Source of the DNA: CAVZMI01 sp050011775
Lineage (GTDB): Bacteria; Bacteroidota; Ignavibacteria; UBA10030; CAVZMI01
Assembly (NCBI GenBank): GCA_050011775.1
Contig: JBEKIL010000008.1
Span: 1 to 64,000, forward strand
DNA length: 64,000 bases
Direction of reading: 5' to 3'
Positions 27,517 through 36,289 of the stretch are shown here, in pieces. The position numbers and the translations under genes were made by a program. Position 1 is the first letter of the stretch, and every line of letters starts with the position of its first letter. The notes under the pieces are model-generated. The model was not told the origin of the DNA. It saw only the letters and a list, made by a program, of their open reading frames with translations, and did no database searches.

Positions 27517-28188
27517 GTGGAAACACCGGTTGTGAGCGTAATCATTCCGGTCTACAACGGCGAGCGGTTCATCGATGACGCGCTTAAGAGTGTATTCAGG
27601 CAGGATTATCGTCCACTCGATGTAATCGTCGTTGATGACGGATCAGTCGATAAAACAGCCGACATTATTTCACAATTTGGCGAGGTCAGATATCTATCCC
27701 AGCCGCATCAGGGTCTTGCAGCGGCTTTAAATAAGGGCCTTGGTGCTGCACGGGGTGAGTTCATTACATTTCTTGATTCGGATGACTGGTGGACTCCGCA
27801 CACCCTGCGTAAACAGATAGATCACATGAGTGCAAATCCGCAGGCCGACCTGGTGTTAGGAAAAATGCATAACTATATGGAACCCGGTTGTTCGGTCACT
27901 GTTTCAACGAAAAATCTTCAGGCAGGGGAATTCGTTTGTCTCATTATGGGTGCCGTCATGGTGCGTAGGCATGTTTTTGATACAATCGGTTTGTTTAACC
28001 GCACCTTGACACTTGCAATTGATGTTGATTTTTTCATCCGTATAAAAGAGGCGGGTTTCAGGATGGATATTGTTCAAGATGTTTTTCTCTACCGCCGTAT
28101 ACACGGATCGAATATGTCGTTACAGAGCGACAACAAAGATTTTTTCCGGGTCATAAAAGCTGCCATTGAACGCAAGCGAAAACAGTAA
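27517..28188 (+). CDS. Family 2 glycosyltransferase, second of three
   Basis: 223 residues starting at GTG 27517, with GGGGG upstream. It has VVSVIIPVYNGERFIDDALK, VVDDGSVDKT and DSD in ITFLDSDDWW. Close in layout to its neighbours but with a shorter C-terminus and a modified catalytic stretch (AIDVDFFIRIKEAG in place of GYDWDWF). Cytoplasmic. Thirteen bases separate it from the preceding gene, so they are surely co-transcribed. Confidence 0.9.
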   Translation: METPVVSVIIPVYNGERFIDDALKSVFRQDYRPLDVIVVDDGSVDKTADIISQFGEVRYLSQPHQGLAAALNKGLGAARGEFITFLDSDDWWTPHTLRKQIDHMSANPQADLVLGKMHNYMEPGCSVTVSTKNLQAGEFVCLIMGAVMVRRHVFDTIGLFNRTLTLAIDVDFFIRIKEAGFRMDIVQDVFLYRRIHGSNMSLQSDNKDFFRVIKAAIERKRKQ

Positions 28189-28196
28189 AGAACGCC

Positions 28197-28889
28197 ATGA
28201 CGAAAAACAAACCACTCATCAGCGTCATCATTCCAGTCTATAATGGCGAACGTTATCTTCGGGAAGCCATTGAGAGTGTGATCGCGCAGACATGGCAGAC
28301 TATCGAGATCATTGTAGTGGACGACGGTTCAACGGACGACAGTGCTGCAATTGCACGAAGGTACTCCGAACCGGTTCACTATTATCCGCAGCAACACGGA
28401 GGCTTTTGCTCCGCAATGAACCATGGAATCACTTCAGCCAAAGGCGATTTCTTTTCCTTTCTGGATGCCGATGATCTATGGGCGTTGAATAAGCTGCAAT
28501 TACAAATGGACTCTTTTGAAGAATCTCCAGGAACCGACATTGTTTTTGGACATGTCAAACAATTCTTCAGCTCTGATATCGACCAAAATTTACGGAAACG
28601 CTATTGGATTCCTTCGGAAATACTCCCCGGGTATATCCACGGAGCCATGCTAATTAAGCGCGACTCATTTTTAAAAGCCGGTTATTTCGATTCCCCGTGG
28701 GAAAGAGGACCGTTCATCCATTGGTACGCTCGGGCACAGCAGAAGGGGTTAACCAGCATCATGCTTCCCGACATCGTTTTGATGCGAAGAATTCACAACA
28801 CTAATATGGGGATCACAGGATCCGGTTCTCGAGCTGATTTTTGTCATATTCTCAAGGAGGTACTCGACAGGCGGCGTAAAAATACTTGA
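28197..28889 (+). CDS. Family 2 glycosyltransferase, third of three
   Basis: 230 residues. PLISVIIPVYNGERYLREAI, VVDDGSTDDS and DAD in FSFLDADDLW are clear. The acceptor-side region reads RGPFIHWYARAQQKG, different from the other two, so acceptor or donor specificity probably differs. It follows the second GT2 gene by eight bases. Confidence 0.9.
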   Translation: MTKNKPLISVIIPVYNGERYLREAIESVIAQTWQTIEIIVVDDGSTDDSAAIARRYSEPVHYYPQQHGGFCSAMNHGITSAKGDFFSFLDADDLWALNKLQLQMDSFEESPGTDIVFGHVKQFFSSDIDQNLRKRYWIPSEILPGYIHGAMLIKRDSFLKAGYFDSPWERGPFIHWYARAQQKGLTSIMLPDIVLMRRIHNTNMGITGSGSRADFCHILKEVLDRRRKNT

Positions 28890-28913
28890 TATGGCGTGTC
28901 ATAACCAAAAACA

Positions 28914-30083
28914 ATGATCAAGCAGAGAGAGAAGCATATCGACAACGCGAACCAGGGAGGGTTTTTACCAACGGCCGAACAGCAACTGTTAATCACAATC
29001 GTACTCGGCAATCAGGACGAAGCCGTCCAGGCGTGGAATACATGGAAAGCCTCTGTCGATTTCAATATGATCGACCATGGTTCGCGGCGCCTGATTCCGT
29101 TGGTTTATAAAAAGCTTCGGATATTAGGCGTAGAAGACAAATTGACCGGGAAGTGCCGGGGTATCTATCGAGCTTACTGGTATAGAAACAATCTGTTAAT
29201 TCATCAAGCCGTGGCGATCATCCGAAAGCTTACGGATGCAGGTATTCCAGTTATGCTCCACAAGGGAATAGCCTTATGTTCCTCTTATTATAAAGAGATT
29301 GGTTTAAGGCCTTTGAATGACGTGGACCTGCTTGTCAGGACCGATGACGTGCTTCGTGCTGCGCAGATCATTTCGGATTTGGGATTTCAATCCGTTCCTC
29401 CAAGATTCAAGGAAATCCACGAGGGTTTACTCTATATAAAACATTCCCGCAACTTTGTCGATCAAAAGGGTATGGATATCGATTTGAACTGGCACGCATT
29501 AAAAGAATGCTGCAGTCCGCATGATGACGATGATTTTTGGCGCGATTCGGTCCCTTCCGAACTGGATGGGATGCAGCTCCGCATATTGAATCCTGCTGAT
29601 CTTTTTTTGACCATTCTTATACACGGATTAAAATGGGATCCGGTACCTCCGTTTCGCTGGATCATCGATGCGAACACCATTCTGGAGCATCATAAAAATA
29701 ATTTCGATTGGAACCGCATTCTCATGCAGGTGGAGAAACTCCGATTATGCCTCCGGCTGAAAAATGCCGTCAGAGTCCTGCGTGATACCGCGAGGGTCGA
29801 GATTCCGGATGATGTTGCCCGAAGAATTGATCGCCTCCCCGTCGCACAATTCGAACGTGCCGAATACAAGTACATGAGTGAACCCCAGAATTTTAAATTA
29901 TTGCCTTACACCGCACCACTCTGGTACAATGCTTACCGCCTGAAAAAGACCAGCAACCCTTTCCTCATCCTACGACGATTTATCCACGATGCTTTCGTCA
30001 CATGGAACTGGAAGTGGGATGTCATACCAGTGCTCACATTTGAGAAATGTATCAAATTTGTCAGGATTATCCAGAATTTATGA
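28914..30083 (+). CDS. Uncharacterised nucleotidyltransferase (PF14907-like)
   Basis: 389 residues. The central stretch AGIPVMLHKGIALCSSYYKE then GLRPLNDVDLLVRTDDV matches the KG...R...D(V/I)D(L/I)LV signature of the uncharacterised nucleotidyltransferase family often found beside lasso-type, PqqD and HPr-kinase-related genes. The two Asp of DVD would bind the metal-nucleotide. A later HGLKWDPVPPFRWIIDANTI segment is also typical. It probably transfers a nucleotide or activates a sugar in the tailoring pathway. The stop codon overlaps the next start (ATGA). Confidence 0.85.
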   Translation: MIKQREKHIDNANQGGFLPTAEQQLLITIVLGNQDEAVQAWNTWKASVDFNMIDHGSRRLIPLVYKKLRILGVEDKLTGKCRGIYRAYWYRNNLLIHQAVAIIRKLTDAGIPVMLHKGIALCSSYYKEIGLRPLNDVDLLVRTDDVLRAAQIISDLGFQSVPPRFKEIHEGLLYIKHSRNFVDQKGMDIDLNWHALKECCSPHDDDDFWRDSVPSELDGMQLRILNPADLFLTILIHGLKWDPVPPFRWIIDANTILEHHKNNFDWNRILMQVEKLRLCLRLKNAVRVLRDTARVEIPDDVARRIDRLPVAQFERAEYKYMSEPQNFKLLPYTAPLWYNAYRLKKTSNPFLILRRFIHDAFVTWNWKWDVIPVLTFEKCIKFVRIIQNL

Positions 30084-30982
30084 AAATACCTCTTTCAGAA
30101 AATATATGGAACATACTGACCTGTCCATATTGCGGACATATTCTGGACAAAACGCCAGAGGGGGCTGCCTGCCGGAATTGCCGGGCGCTGTACCGATATA
30201 GTGATTCCGGGGCGTTAGATTTGCGACTTCAGCAGAAAAAGAGATACACCCATGAATACGAAATCGGATCACCGTTGCTTATAAAACCGGGATTGAAATT
30301 CGGTGTCCTGAAGAAAAACGAAAATCCCGAAGTAGATTTCAATGGTTGTGAAGTTCCATCCCATCTCTCGAGAGAGAGACTGAGCTACTTCCCGAAAGCG
30401 AAGAGAGAAGGTAGTATTGTGCTGGACCTTGGTTGCGGTAATGTGAATCATCGAAAAGTGTGTGAACATGCAGGGTTTGAATACGTCGGATTTGATTACT
30501 GGTCGGGTGGAGCACAAATTCTTGGCGACGCTCATGCATTACCATTCAAGGATGAGAGTTTCGATTTCATCATATCCTTTGCCCTTCTTGAGCACATTCG
30601 TTTTCCTTTTGTCATGATGAGAGAAGCACATCGTGTCTTACACCGCGGCGGAGTGTTTATCGGCACAGTTGCATTCCTCGAACCATTCCATGGAGGAAGC
30701 TTCTACCATCATACGCATCTTGGTACTCTTAATTCATTGCTCGAGGGAGGATTCAAGGTTGAGCATATTGCTCCCAATGAGAAATGGTCCGTTCTTATAG
30801 CTCAGGCCAATATGGGATTATTTCCAAAAATGCCAGGCCTCCTTTCGAAAACACTAATAATGCCAATTGAGATTCTTCATAGAATATGGTGGAAAATAAG
30901 TGACATTGTCAGCAATAAAAATACGAATGAGTTTCGCATTAGAAACACCACTGGAGCATTTACTTTTATTGCCCGGCGATAA
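30080..30982 (+). CDS. SAM-dependent methyltransferase with N-terminal zinc ribbon
   Basis: About 300 residues from the ATG at 30080, which overlaps the previous stop as ATGA; a longer reading adds 11 residues with no signal. A Trm112-like zinc ribbon (CPYCGHIL...CRNCRALY, about 14-40) precedes a class I methyltransferase core: VLDLGCGNVNH (SAM-binding loop), YVGFDYW, DAHALPFKDESFDFIISFALLEHI and a RVLHRGGVFIG strand. Such fusions occur in polysaccharide and natural-product loci. It is last in the pqqD operon; methylation of the glycan or peptide is likely but the substrate is unknown. Confidence 0.85.
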   Translation: MKIPLSENIWNILTCPYCGHILDKTPEGAACRNCRALYRYSDSGALDLRLQQKKRYTHEYEIGSPLLIKPGLKFGVLKKNENPEVDFNGCEVPSHLSRERLSYFPKAKREGSIVLDLGCGNVNHRKVCEHAGFEYVGFDYWSGGAQILGDAHALPFKDESFDFIISFALLEHIRFPFVMMREAHRVLHRGGVFIGTVAFLEPFHGGSFYHHTHLGTLNSLLEGGFKVEHIAPNEKWSVLIAQANMGLFPKMPGLLSKTLIMPIEILHRIWWKISDIVSNKNTNEFRIRNTTGAFTFIARR

Positions 30983-31090
30983 ATCGCTTAACGCAATGCC
31001 GTATCTGACAGCTATTTGGCTCTATTTTGTAGTGACAGGTGAGCTTTATATCGGGCGGATCGTTTCATAATTTAGCATACAAAAAGAGAA

Positions 31091-31336
31091 TTGACCTTTA
31101 TCAACCCAGAAACTATTCCTATCTACATACAGATCATTGTCACCGGATGCGTGAGGGATGTAAGGCCCTATATTTCCATGGCTCAGATCTATGTTATTCC
31201 ACTTCATGTTGGAGGTGGAACCACACTCAAAGCCCTTAAAGCCATGGCTATGAAGAAATCTGTCGTATCAACAATCGACACCATCAGCACGACGGTGGTT
31301 GATCTGCTCAGGCATGCCGTTGCTAGAATATCGTAG
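31091..31336 (+). pseudogene. C-terminal remnant of a GT4 glycosyltransferase
   Basis: The frame reads TGCVRDVRPYISMAQIYVIP and LHVGGGTTLKALKAMAMKKS, then VVST. This is the donor-binding end of a family 4 glycosyltransferase (normally VTG.V.DVRPY...A.v.V.PLR.GGGT..K.LEAMA..KPVVST). The catalytic E of EAMA is K here. The N-terminal two thirds are missing and the end is truncated. The gaps 30983-31090 and 31337-31514 show no other gene. Confidence 0.8.
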
Positions 31337-31514
31337 CTGAGGGATAGATTATCCAGATGTACCATAATTCCTCCCTTCATATTTAAATATTGAATTCGGG
31401 ATATAACCTTCCGATATTATCATAGATTGACAGGGGGAGGAAAGCAATAGATATTTATTTCGAGATGCGGGAAAGGCATTTTCTATCCAAACATCTTTTC
31501 GGGAGAGGGATCAT

Positions 31515-33119
31515 ATGAGAGAGTATCAATATACCTCAGATCCTGAGTTGGATATTCTAACTCCATCTACCCCCCTGGCTAAATTACTCTGTAATAAAAA
31601 CCTCGCAATAATTATTCCTCTCTTGTATTGTGGGGTAATGATGATCATCAGTCTGTCGTTTCAACGAGTCAGTGACTTTGGCGTGGGAACAGATTTCTTT
31701 GGGTCATTTGTACCGGAGGCACGACAAATTCTAAAAGGTCATCTCCCTATAGATCCATTCAAAGGGCCTGCATATACGATAGTTCTAGCTTCTCTTTCGC
31801 TCATCTTCAGGGATTTTTTTTACACAGGAATTATAATTTCGGTAATCTCGTCGGGTGTAGTCATTTTCCTTTCATTGCAGATTATCAGAAAAATTTTCAG
31901 TCATATATTCGCGATGGTTGTGGTACTCTTTCTCCTGATTAATCCATCATTTGTTCAGTACACCTATTCTGCGGGCACCGACATGTTCTTTAATGGACTT
32001 GCCGTATGTGCCTTATTTTTTCTTCTTCAAGGAATAGAATCTCGCCCATTTCTTAATTCCGGCCTTGCAGGCTTATTCTCCGGTATTGCATATCTTACAC
32101 GATACAACGGGATTTTTCTCTTGATCGGTGTACTGGCGATCGTTTTCCTTTATACTTATACGATGAAGAAACGAATTTTTGCCGCGCTCATATTTCTTTC
32201 AATGTATCTTCTCACGATAACACCATGGGGATTGTACTGCTATAAGGAAAAGGGGGATTTTTTTTACAACCAGAACTATCTTAATGTCGGATACGAAATG
32301 TATCATAAATCGACACTCGATTGGGAGGGATACTGGTATAAGAGAGATAAAGAATTCGATTCAATGCTCTCTGTGTTCAAAAAAGATCCATTGGTGTTCA
32401 GCAGGACGATTGTCAACAACATTTATAATCATTTTTGTGACGATATGTCGCTCCTCGTCGGATGGCAAATCGGTGCTTTTATCTTATTCGGGATTCTTCT
32501 AACAGTAGTGGCGGCAAAACCTTCACGATACGAAATTTTTTATATCATCATCAATGCTGCTTTATTCCTGACGCTTCTCGTGGTTTTTTACAGCGAGAGG
32601 TTTTCTCTATTTCTCATACCACTATATCTCACCCTAGCTTTTAAAACAATTTTTATAGGTCGATGGGCTCTCTCACGACTCTGGCCGAAAGAAATAATCG
32701 CAACAATCGTTGTTGCTCTTTTTCTCTGGACATTCACCCTGTCATTCAGTCAGAATTATATTCTTATCCAGAGCGATGCAGATATTGCATCCGTTGGCAA
32801 GCAGGTGAGTATCAAGGTGAATAGTATGATCCTCGGGGATCATCAGGATAAGATATTAGCATTAAGAAAACCGGCACTGGCATATCTGACAGGCTTCGAT
32901 TTTCACGCACTTCCTGCTGCCCCGACATATGATCAGTTCATCGATAAACTTAAACAGGATAAAGTAGATTACCTGTATTTTGGTCAATACGAATCTTCAA
33001 CAAGGTCTGAGCTTAAGGATCTTTTAGATACGACTAATACGCATAAGGGATTGAGGCCCCTTTTTATGTTAGAAGAACCTCGTGCTGTTTTTTACAGGGT
33101 GGAAGGTGTAAAAAATTAA
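31515..33119 (+). CDS. Polytopic membrane glycosyltransferase, GT39/ArnT-like
   Basis: 534 residues with a soluble N-terminal ~30 residues, about 11 to 12 membrane segments, and a C-terminal soluble domain of ~110 residues (QVSIKVNSMILGDHQDKILALR...). DFFGSFVPEARQILKG near residue 62, GPAYTIVLASLSLIF and AYLTRYNGIFLL are counterparts of the conserved segments in the clpC-linked GT39 gene (5270-6781). It likely transfers a sugar from a polyprenyl-phosphate donor on the periplasmic side. Substrate unknown. It stands alone, and its own C-terminus is intact. Confidence 0.83.
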   Translation: MREYQYTSDPELDILTPSTPLAKLLCNKNLAIIIPLLYCGVMMIISLSFQRVSDFGVGTDFFGSFVPEARQILKGHLPIDPFKGPAYTIVLASLSLIFRDFFYTGIIISVISSGVVIFLSLQIIRKIFSHIFAMVVVLFLLINPSFVQYTYSAGTDMFFNGLAVCALFFLLQGIESRPFLNSGLAGLFSGIAYLTRYNGIFLLIGVLAIVFLYTYTMKKRIFAALIFLSMYLLTITPWGLYCYKEKGDFFYNQNYLNVGYEMYHKSTLDWEGYWYKRDKEFDSMLSVFKKDPLVFSRTIVNNIYNHFCDDMSLLVGWQIGAFILFGILLTVVAAKPSRYEIFYIIINAALFLTLLVVFYSERFSLFLIPLYLTLAFKTIFIGRWALSRLWPKEIIATIVVALFLWTFTLSFSQNYILIQSDADIASVGKQVSIKVNSMILGDHQDKILALRKPALAYLTGFDFHALPAAPTYDQFIDKLKQDKVDYLYFGQYESSTRSELKDLLDTTNTHKGLRPLFMLEEPRAVFYRVEGVKN

Positions 33120-33258
33120 TAATGAAACATTGGTTCTGAAGAGGCGTTTGAAAACGGTGGCTTAAATCGTCGATATTCCGACCCGAACTTGTCATATTCT
33201 TCTTTTTTCATTATATTTCAGAGTAAATCATTTTCTATCAATATAATTGTGAAGAGTC

Positions 33259-34251
33259 ATGGTTCATTATAAAGATCTGGGATTAGTAAATTCTAAAGCC
33301 CTTTTTCAGAAAGCTATAAAAGGCGGGTACGCTATTCCGGCTTTCAATTTCAATAACCTTGAGCAGTTGCAGGCAATTATAGGCGCGTGCGTAGAAACGA
33401 AATCGCCGGTTATTCTTCAGGTATCGAGTGGCGCCCGTAAATATGCCAATCAAATACTCCTGAAGCACCTGGCAAAAGGGGCTGTCGATTATGCAAAAGA
33501 GTTGGGGTATCCCATTCCGATAGTTCTGCATCTTGATCATGGCGATACCTTCGAATTGTGTAAATCGTGCATTGAATCGGGATTCTCTTCCGTGATGATC
33601 GACGGATCGCACCACCCGTACGACAAGAATGTAGAGCTTACGAGACAGGTGGCCGAATACGCTCACAAATTCGATGTTTCTGTGGAAGGCGAGCTGGGAG
33701 TTCTGGCCGGTATTGAAGACGCGGTTTCCAGCGCTGTAACGCACTATACGAAACCGGAAGAAGTGGAAGATTTTGTGAAGAAGACCGGAGTCGATTCGCT
33801 TGCGATCTCTATCGGAACATCTCACGGTGCGAACAAATTCAAACCCGAGCAGTGTACCAGGACGGCAGACGGTGTGCTTATTCCGCCGCCACTCCGTTTT
33901 GATATTCTTGAAGAATGTGAAAAAAGGATTCCCGGTTTTCCGATTGTGTTGCACGGAGCGTCTTCTGTCCCTGCAGAGCTTGTAAGAATCATCAACAGCA
34001 ACGGTGGAAAGCTGAAAGATGCCGTCGGTATTCCGGAAGAACAACTACGCCGGGCTGCAGCTTCGGCCGTGTGTAAAATCAACATCGATTCAGACGGGCG
34101 TCTGGCTATGACGGCAGCAGTCCGGAAGGCCATGGTTGACAATCCTGCAGAATTCGATCCGCGCAAATATCTCGGACCTGCCCGTGATCAACTGAAAGAA
34201 TTGTACAAACACAAAATTATCAACGTTCTAGGAAGCGCCAACAAAGCATAA
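33259..34251 (+). CDS. fba: Class II fructose-1,6-bisphosphate aldolase
   Basis: 330 residues, typical for class IIA/B enzymes. It cleaves fructose-1,6-bisphosphate to DHAP and glyceraldehyde-3-phosphate. HLDHGDTFELCKSCIESGFS contains the catalytic Asp and first Zn-His, EGELGVLAGIED the Glu, and GTSHGANKFKP and VLHGASSVP the further zinc and phosphate loops. Cytoplasmic glycolysis/gluconeogenesis. A terminator follows at 34291-34321. The gene stands alone. Confidence 0.95.
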   Translation: MVHYKDLGLVNSKALFQKAIKGGYAIPAFNFNNLEQLQAIIGACVETKSPVILQVSSGARKYANQILLKHLAKGAVDYAKELGYPIPIVLHLDHGDTFELCKSCIESGFSSVMIDGSHHPYDKNVELTRQVAEYAHKFDVSVEGELGVLAGIEDAVSSAVTHYTKPEEVEDFVKKTGVDSLAISIGTSHGANKFKPEQCTRTADGVLIPPPLRFDILEECEKRIPGFPIVLHGASSVPAELVRIINSNGGKLKDAVGIPEEQLRRAAASAVCKINIDSDGRLAMTAAVRKAMVDNPAEFDPRKYLGPARDQLKELYKHKIINVLGSANKA

Positions 34252-34290
34252 TTCCGATTTGTCATCGGACAAATGATAGAGTATACGAAA

Positions 34291-34321
34291 GCCTCCCATG
34301 CAGCTGCGGAGGCTTTTTTGT
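34291..34321 (+). terminator. Rho-independent terminator after fba
   Basis: GCCTCC and GGAGGC with a short loop (CATGCAGCTGC) followed by TTTTTT. Confidence 0.85.
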
Positions 34322-34438
34322 CTTTATTTTATCATACAATTTTATAACTCTTAGAACCTATCACTTCTTTTTTACGTTATTAGAGTAAGGTTTAAAAAAT
34401 ACGGAAAATTTTCAGTTTTTTTTGAGAAAGGACTTACA

Positions 34439-35425
34439 ATGCTGCAGCGTCAATTAGGGAAAAACGGTCCCTCCATATCCGCTATTGGACTGGGGTGTAT
34501 GGGAATGTCGGAATTCTACGGACCACGGAATGATAATGAATCGATCTCGACGATACATGAAGCGATCGATCTCGGGATTACTTTTTTCGATACTGCCGAT
34601 ATGTATGGTATCGGACATAACGAAGAATTATTGGGTAAAGCAATTCATGGGAAACGAGATTCATTGTTCATTGCTACGAAGTTTGGAAATGTCCGCGGTG
34701 CGGACGGGAGTTATATAGGGATAAGCGGGAAACCCGTGTACGTCAAGAGAGCATGCGAGGCAAGCCTACACCGTCTTGGGATAGATACAATCGATCTGTA
34801 TTATCAGCATCGTGTCGATCCTGATACACCCATCGAAGAGACGGTTGGAGCAATGGCAGAGTTGGTGCAGGAAGGAAAGGTGCGTTTTATCGGTCTTTCG
34901 GAAGCCGGCCCGGCCACAATTCGGCAGGCACACGCGGTACATCCGATTACGGCATTACAGACGGAGTATTCACTCTGGACGCGCGATGTTGAGTCCGAGA
35001 TACTACCTGTATGCAGAGAACTTGGGATAGGATTTGTTCCGTATAGTCCGCTCGGGCGCGGATTCCTGACAGGTAAAATAAAGACGGTATTGGATCTTGT
35101 CGAAGGGGATTTCAGGAAGCGTTCACCGCGATTTCAGGAAGAGAATTTGAAGAAAAATCTAGAAATTGTGGAAACCCTTGAGAAGTTTGCCATTGAGAAG
35201 AAGTGTCTACCTTCTCAGCTGGCTCTGGCGTGGTGTCTTGCCCAGGGCCAGGATATCATACCAATCCCAGGAACAAAAAGAAAAAAGTTCCTTCGTGAAA
35301 ATATCCAGGCTGTGGGAATCTCTCTTACGCCCGATGAGATACGGAAATTAAATCAGGCATTTCCACAGGGAGTAGCTGCGGGTGAACGCTATCCGATGGC
35401 TCAGATGCAGAGAATCGGAAGATAA
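34439..35425 (+). CDS. Aldo/keto reductase
   Basis: 328 residues of the AKR13-like type. Catalytic tetrad positions: Asp and Tyr in FFDTADMYGIGHNEELLGKA, Lys in LFIATKFG, His in YYQHRVDPDTP. The C-terminal NADPH site is IPIPGTKRKKFLRENIQAV. It reduces aldehydes or ketones; the substrate cannot be told. AAAGGA lies seven bases before the start. Cytoplasmic. Confidence 0.93.
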   Translation: MLQRQLGKNGPSISAIGLGCMGMSEFYGPRNDNESISTIHEAIDLGITFFDTADMYGIGHNEELLGKAIHGKRDSLFIATKFGNVRGADGSYIGISGKPVYVKRACEASLHRLGIDTIDLYYQHRVDPDTPIEETVGAMAELVQEGKVRFIGLSEAGPATIRQAHAVHPITALQTEYSLWTRDVESEILPVCRELGIGFVPYSPLGRGFLTGKIKTVLDLVEGDFRKRSPRFQEENLKKNLEIVETLEKFAIEKKCLPSQLALAWCLAQGQDIIPIPGTKRKKFLRENIQAVGISLTPDEIRKLNQAFPQGVAAGERYPMAQMQRIGR

Positions 35426-35641
35426 GAATTCCCCCAATAATAGTAATTTCTCTTTTGTCTGTAATGAGTGAAGTATCAATGATAAAAATAATTCTGATCG
35501 CTATGCAATCATCGAAGATGGAACCTCTTCCTCGATATCAGGGTTATAAAGGTGTAACAGGAGGAGGGATACTCTTCGGGTTTCATTCCATCCATAACAG
35601 GTATACTGCTTTTATAGATGATTTATTTGGGAAAAGACGAG

Positions 35642-36157
35642 ATGTCAAAATCAGAAAAGGCGACTTTTGGTGCCGGGTGCTTTTGGTGTACTGAAGCCAT
35701 TTTTGAACGGCTTGATGGTATAAAATCCGTTGTGTCCGGATATTCAGGTGGCACGGTTCCGAATCCCAGTTATGAGGAGGTCTGCACAGGAAAAACAGGT
35801 CATGCTGAAGTAGTCCAAATTACATATAATCCGGCCAAAATAAGTTATGAACGGTTGCTTCACATTTTCTGGGAATGTCATGACCCGACTACTCTTAATC
35901 GGCAGGGTGCAGACATCGGGACGCAGTACCGTTCGGTTATTTTCTATCACGATGAAAGTCAGAAATATCTCGCAGAAAAGATAAAAGATGATGTTCAGAA
36001 GAATTTTCATGACCCGATAATGACGGAGATACTCTCGCTGACCAACTTCTACCCCGCAGAAAACTATCATCAGGATTACTACAAGGTCAATCCTGAGGCC
36101 CCCTATTGCAGACTTGTTATCACACCAAAACTCAAAAAGTTATTTGAAAATAAATAG
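35642..36157 (+). CDS. msrA: Peptide methionine sulfoxide reductase MsrA
   Basis: About 171 residues from ATG 35642. GAGCFWCTEAIFERLDG holds the catalytic Cys of the GCFWC motif; YSGGTVPNPSYEEVCTGKTG, HAEVVQITYNP and QGADIGTQYRSVIFYHD are all classic MsrA blocks. It reduces Met-S-sulfoxide in proteins. There is no fused MsrB. The ATG 24 bases upstream is a weaker choice since the family starts close to KATFGAGCFWC. Gap 35426-35641 shows no gene. Confidence 0.95.
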   Translation: MSKSEKATFGAGCFWCTEAIFERLDGIKSVVSGYSGGTVPNPSYEEVCTGKTGHAEVVQITYNPAKISYERLLHIFWECHDPTTLNRQGADIGTQYRSVIFYHDESQKYLAEKIKDDVQKNFHDPIMTEILSLTNFYPAENYHQDYYKVNPEAPYCRLVITPKLKKLFENK

Positions 36158-36289
36158 TTTTTTCCTGTCGTATAACCTGCACAAGTAGACTCCCACGTAC
36201 TCTTTGTTTCTATCATGATTTCTGTTATCTTATTTGTGATTACCTGCTTTGTACATTCCCAGAGTAGTCGATAACTATCCGGAGGCTCT

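Noticed and set aside
25193..30982. Classical lasso-peptide cluster
   Set aside because: No asparagine-synthetase-like cyclase, no B2 protease, and no separate precursor ORF is visible in the intergenic DNA.
33283..34044. 253-codon antisense ORF within fba
   Set aside because: The sense strand is a clear aldolase; the antisense protein has no recognisable domain.
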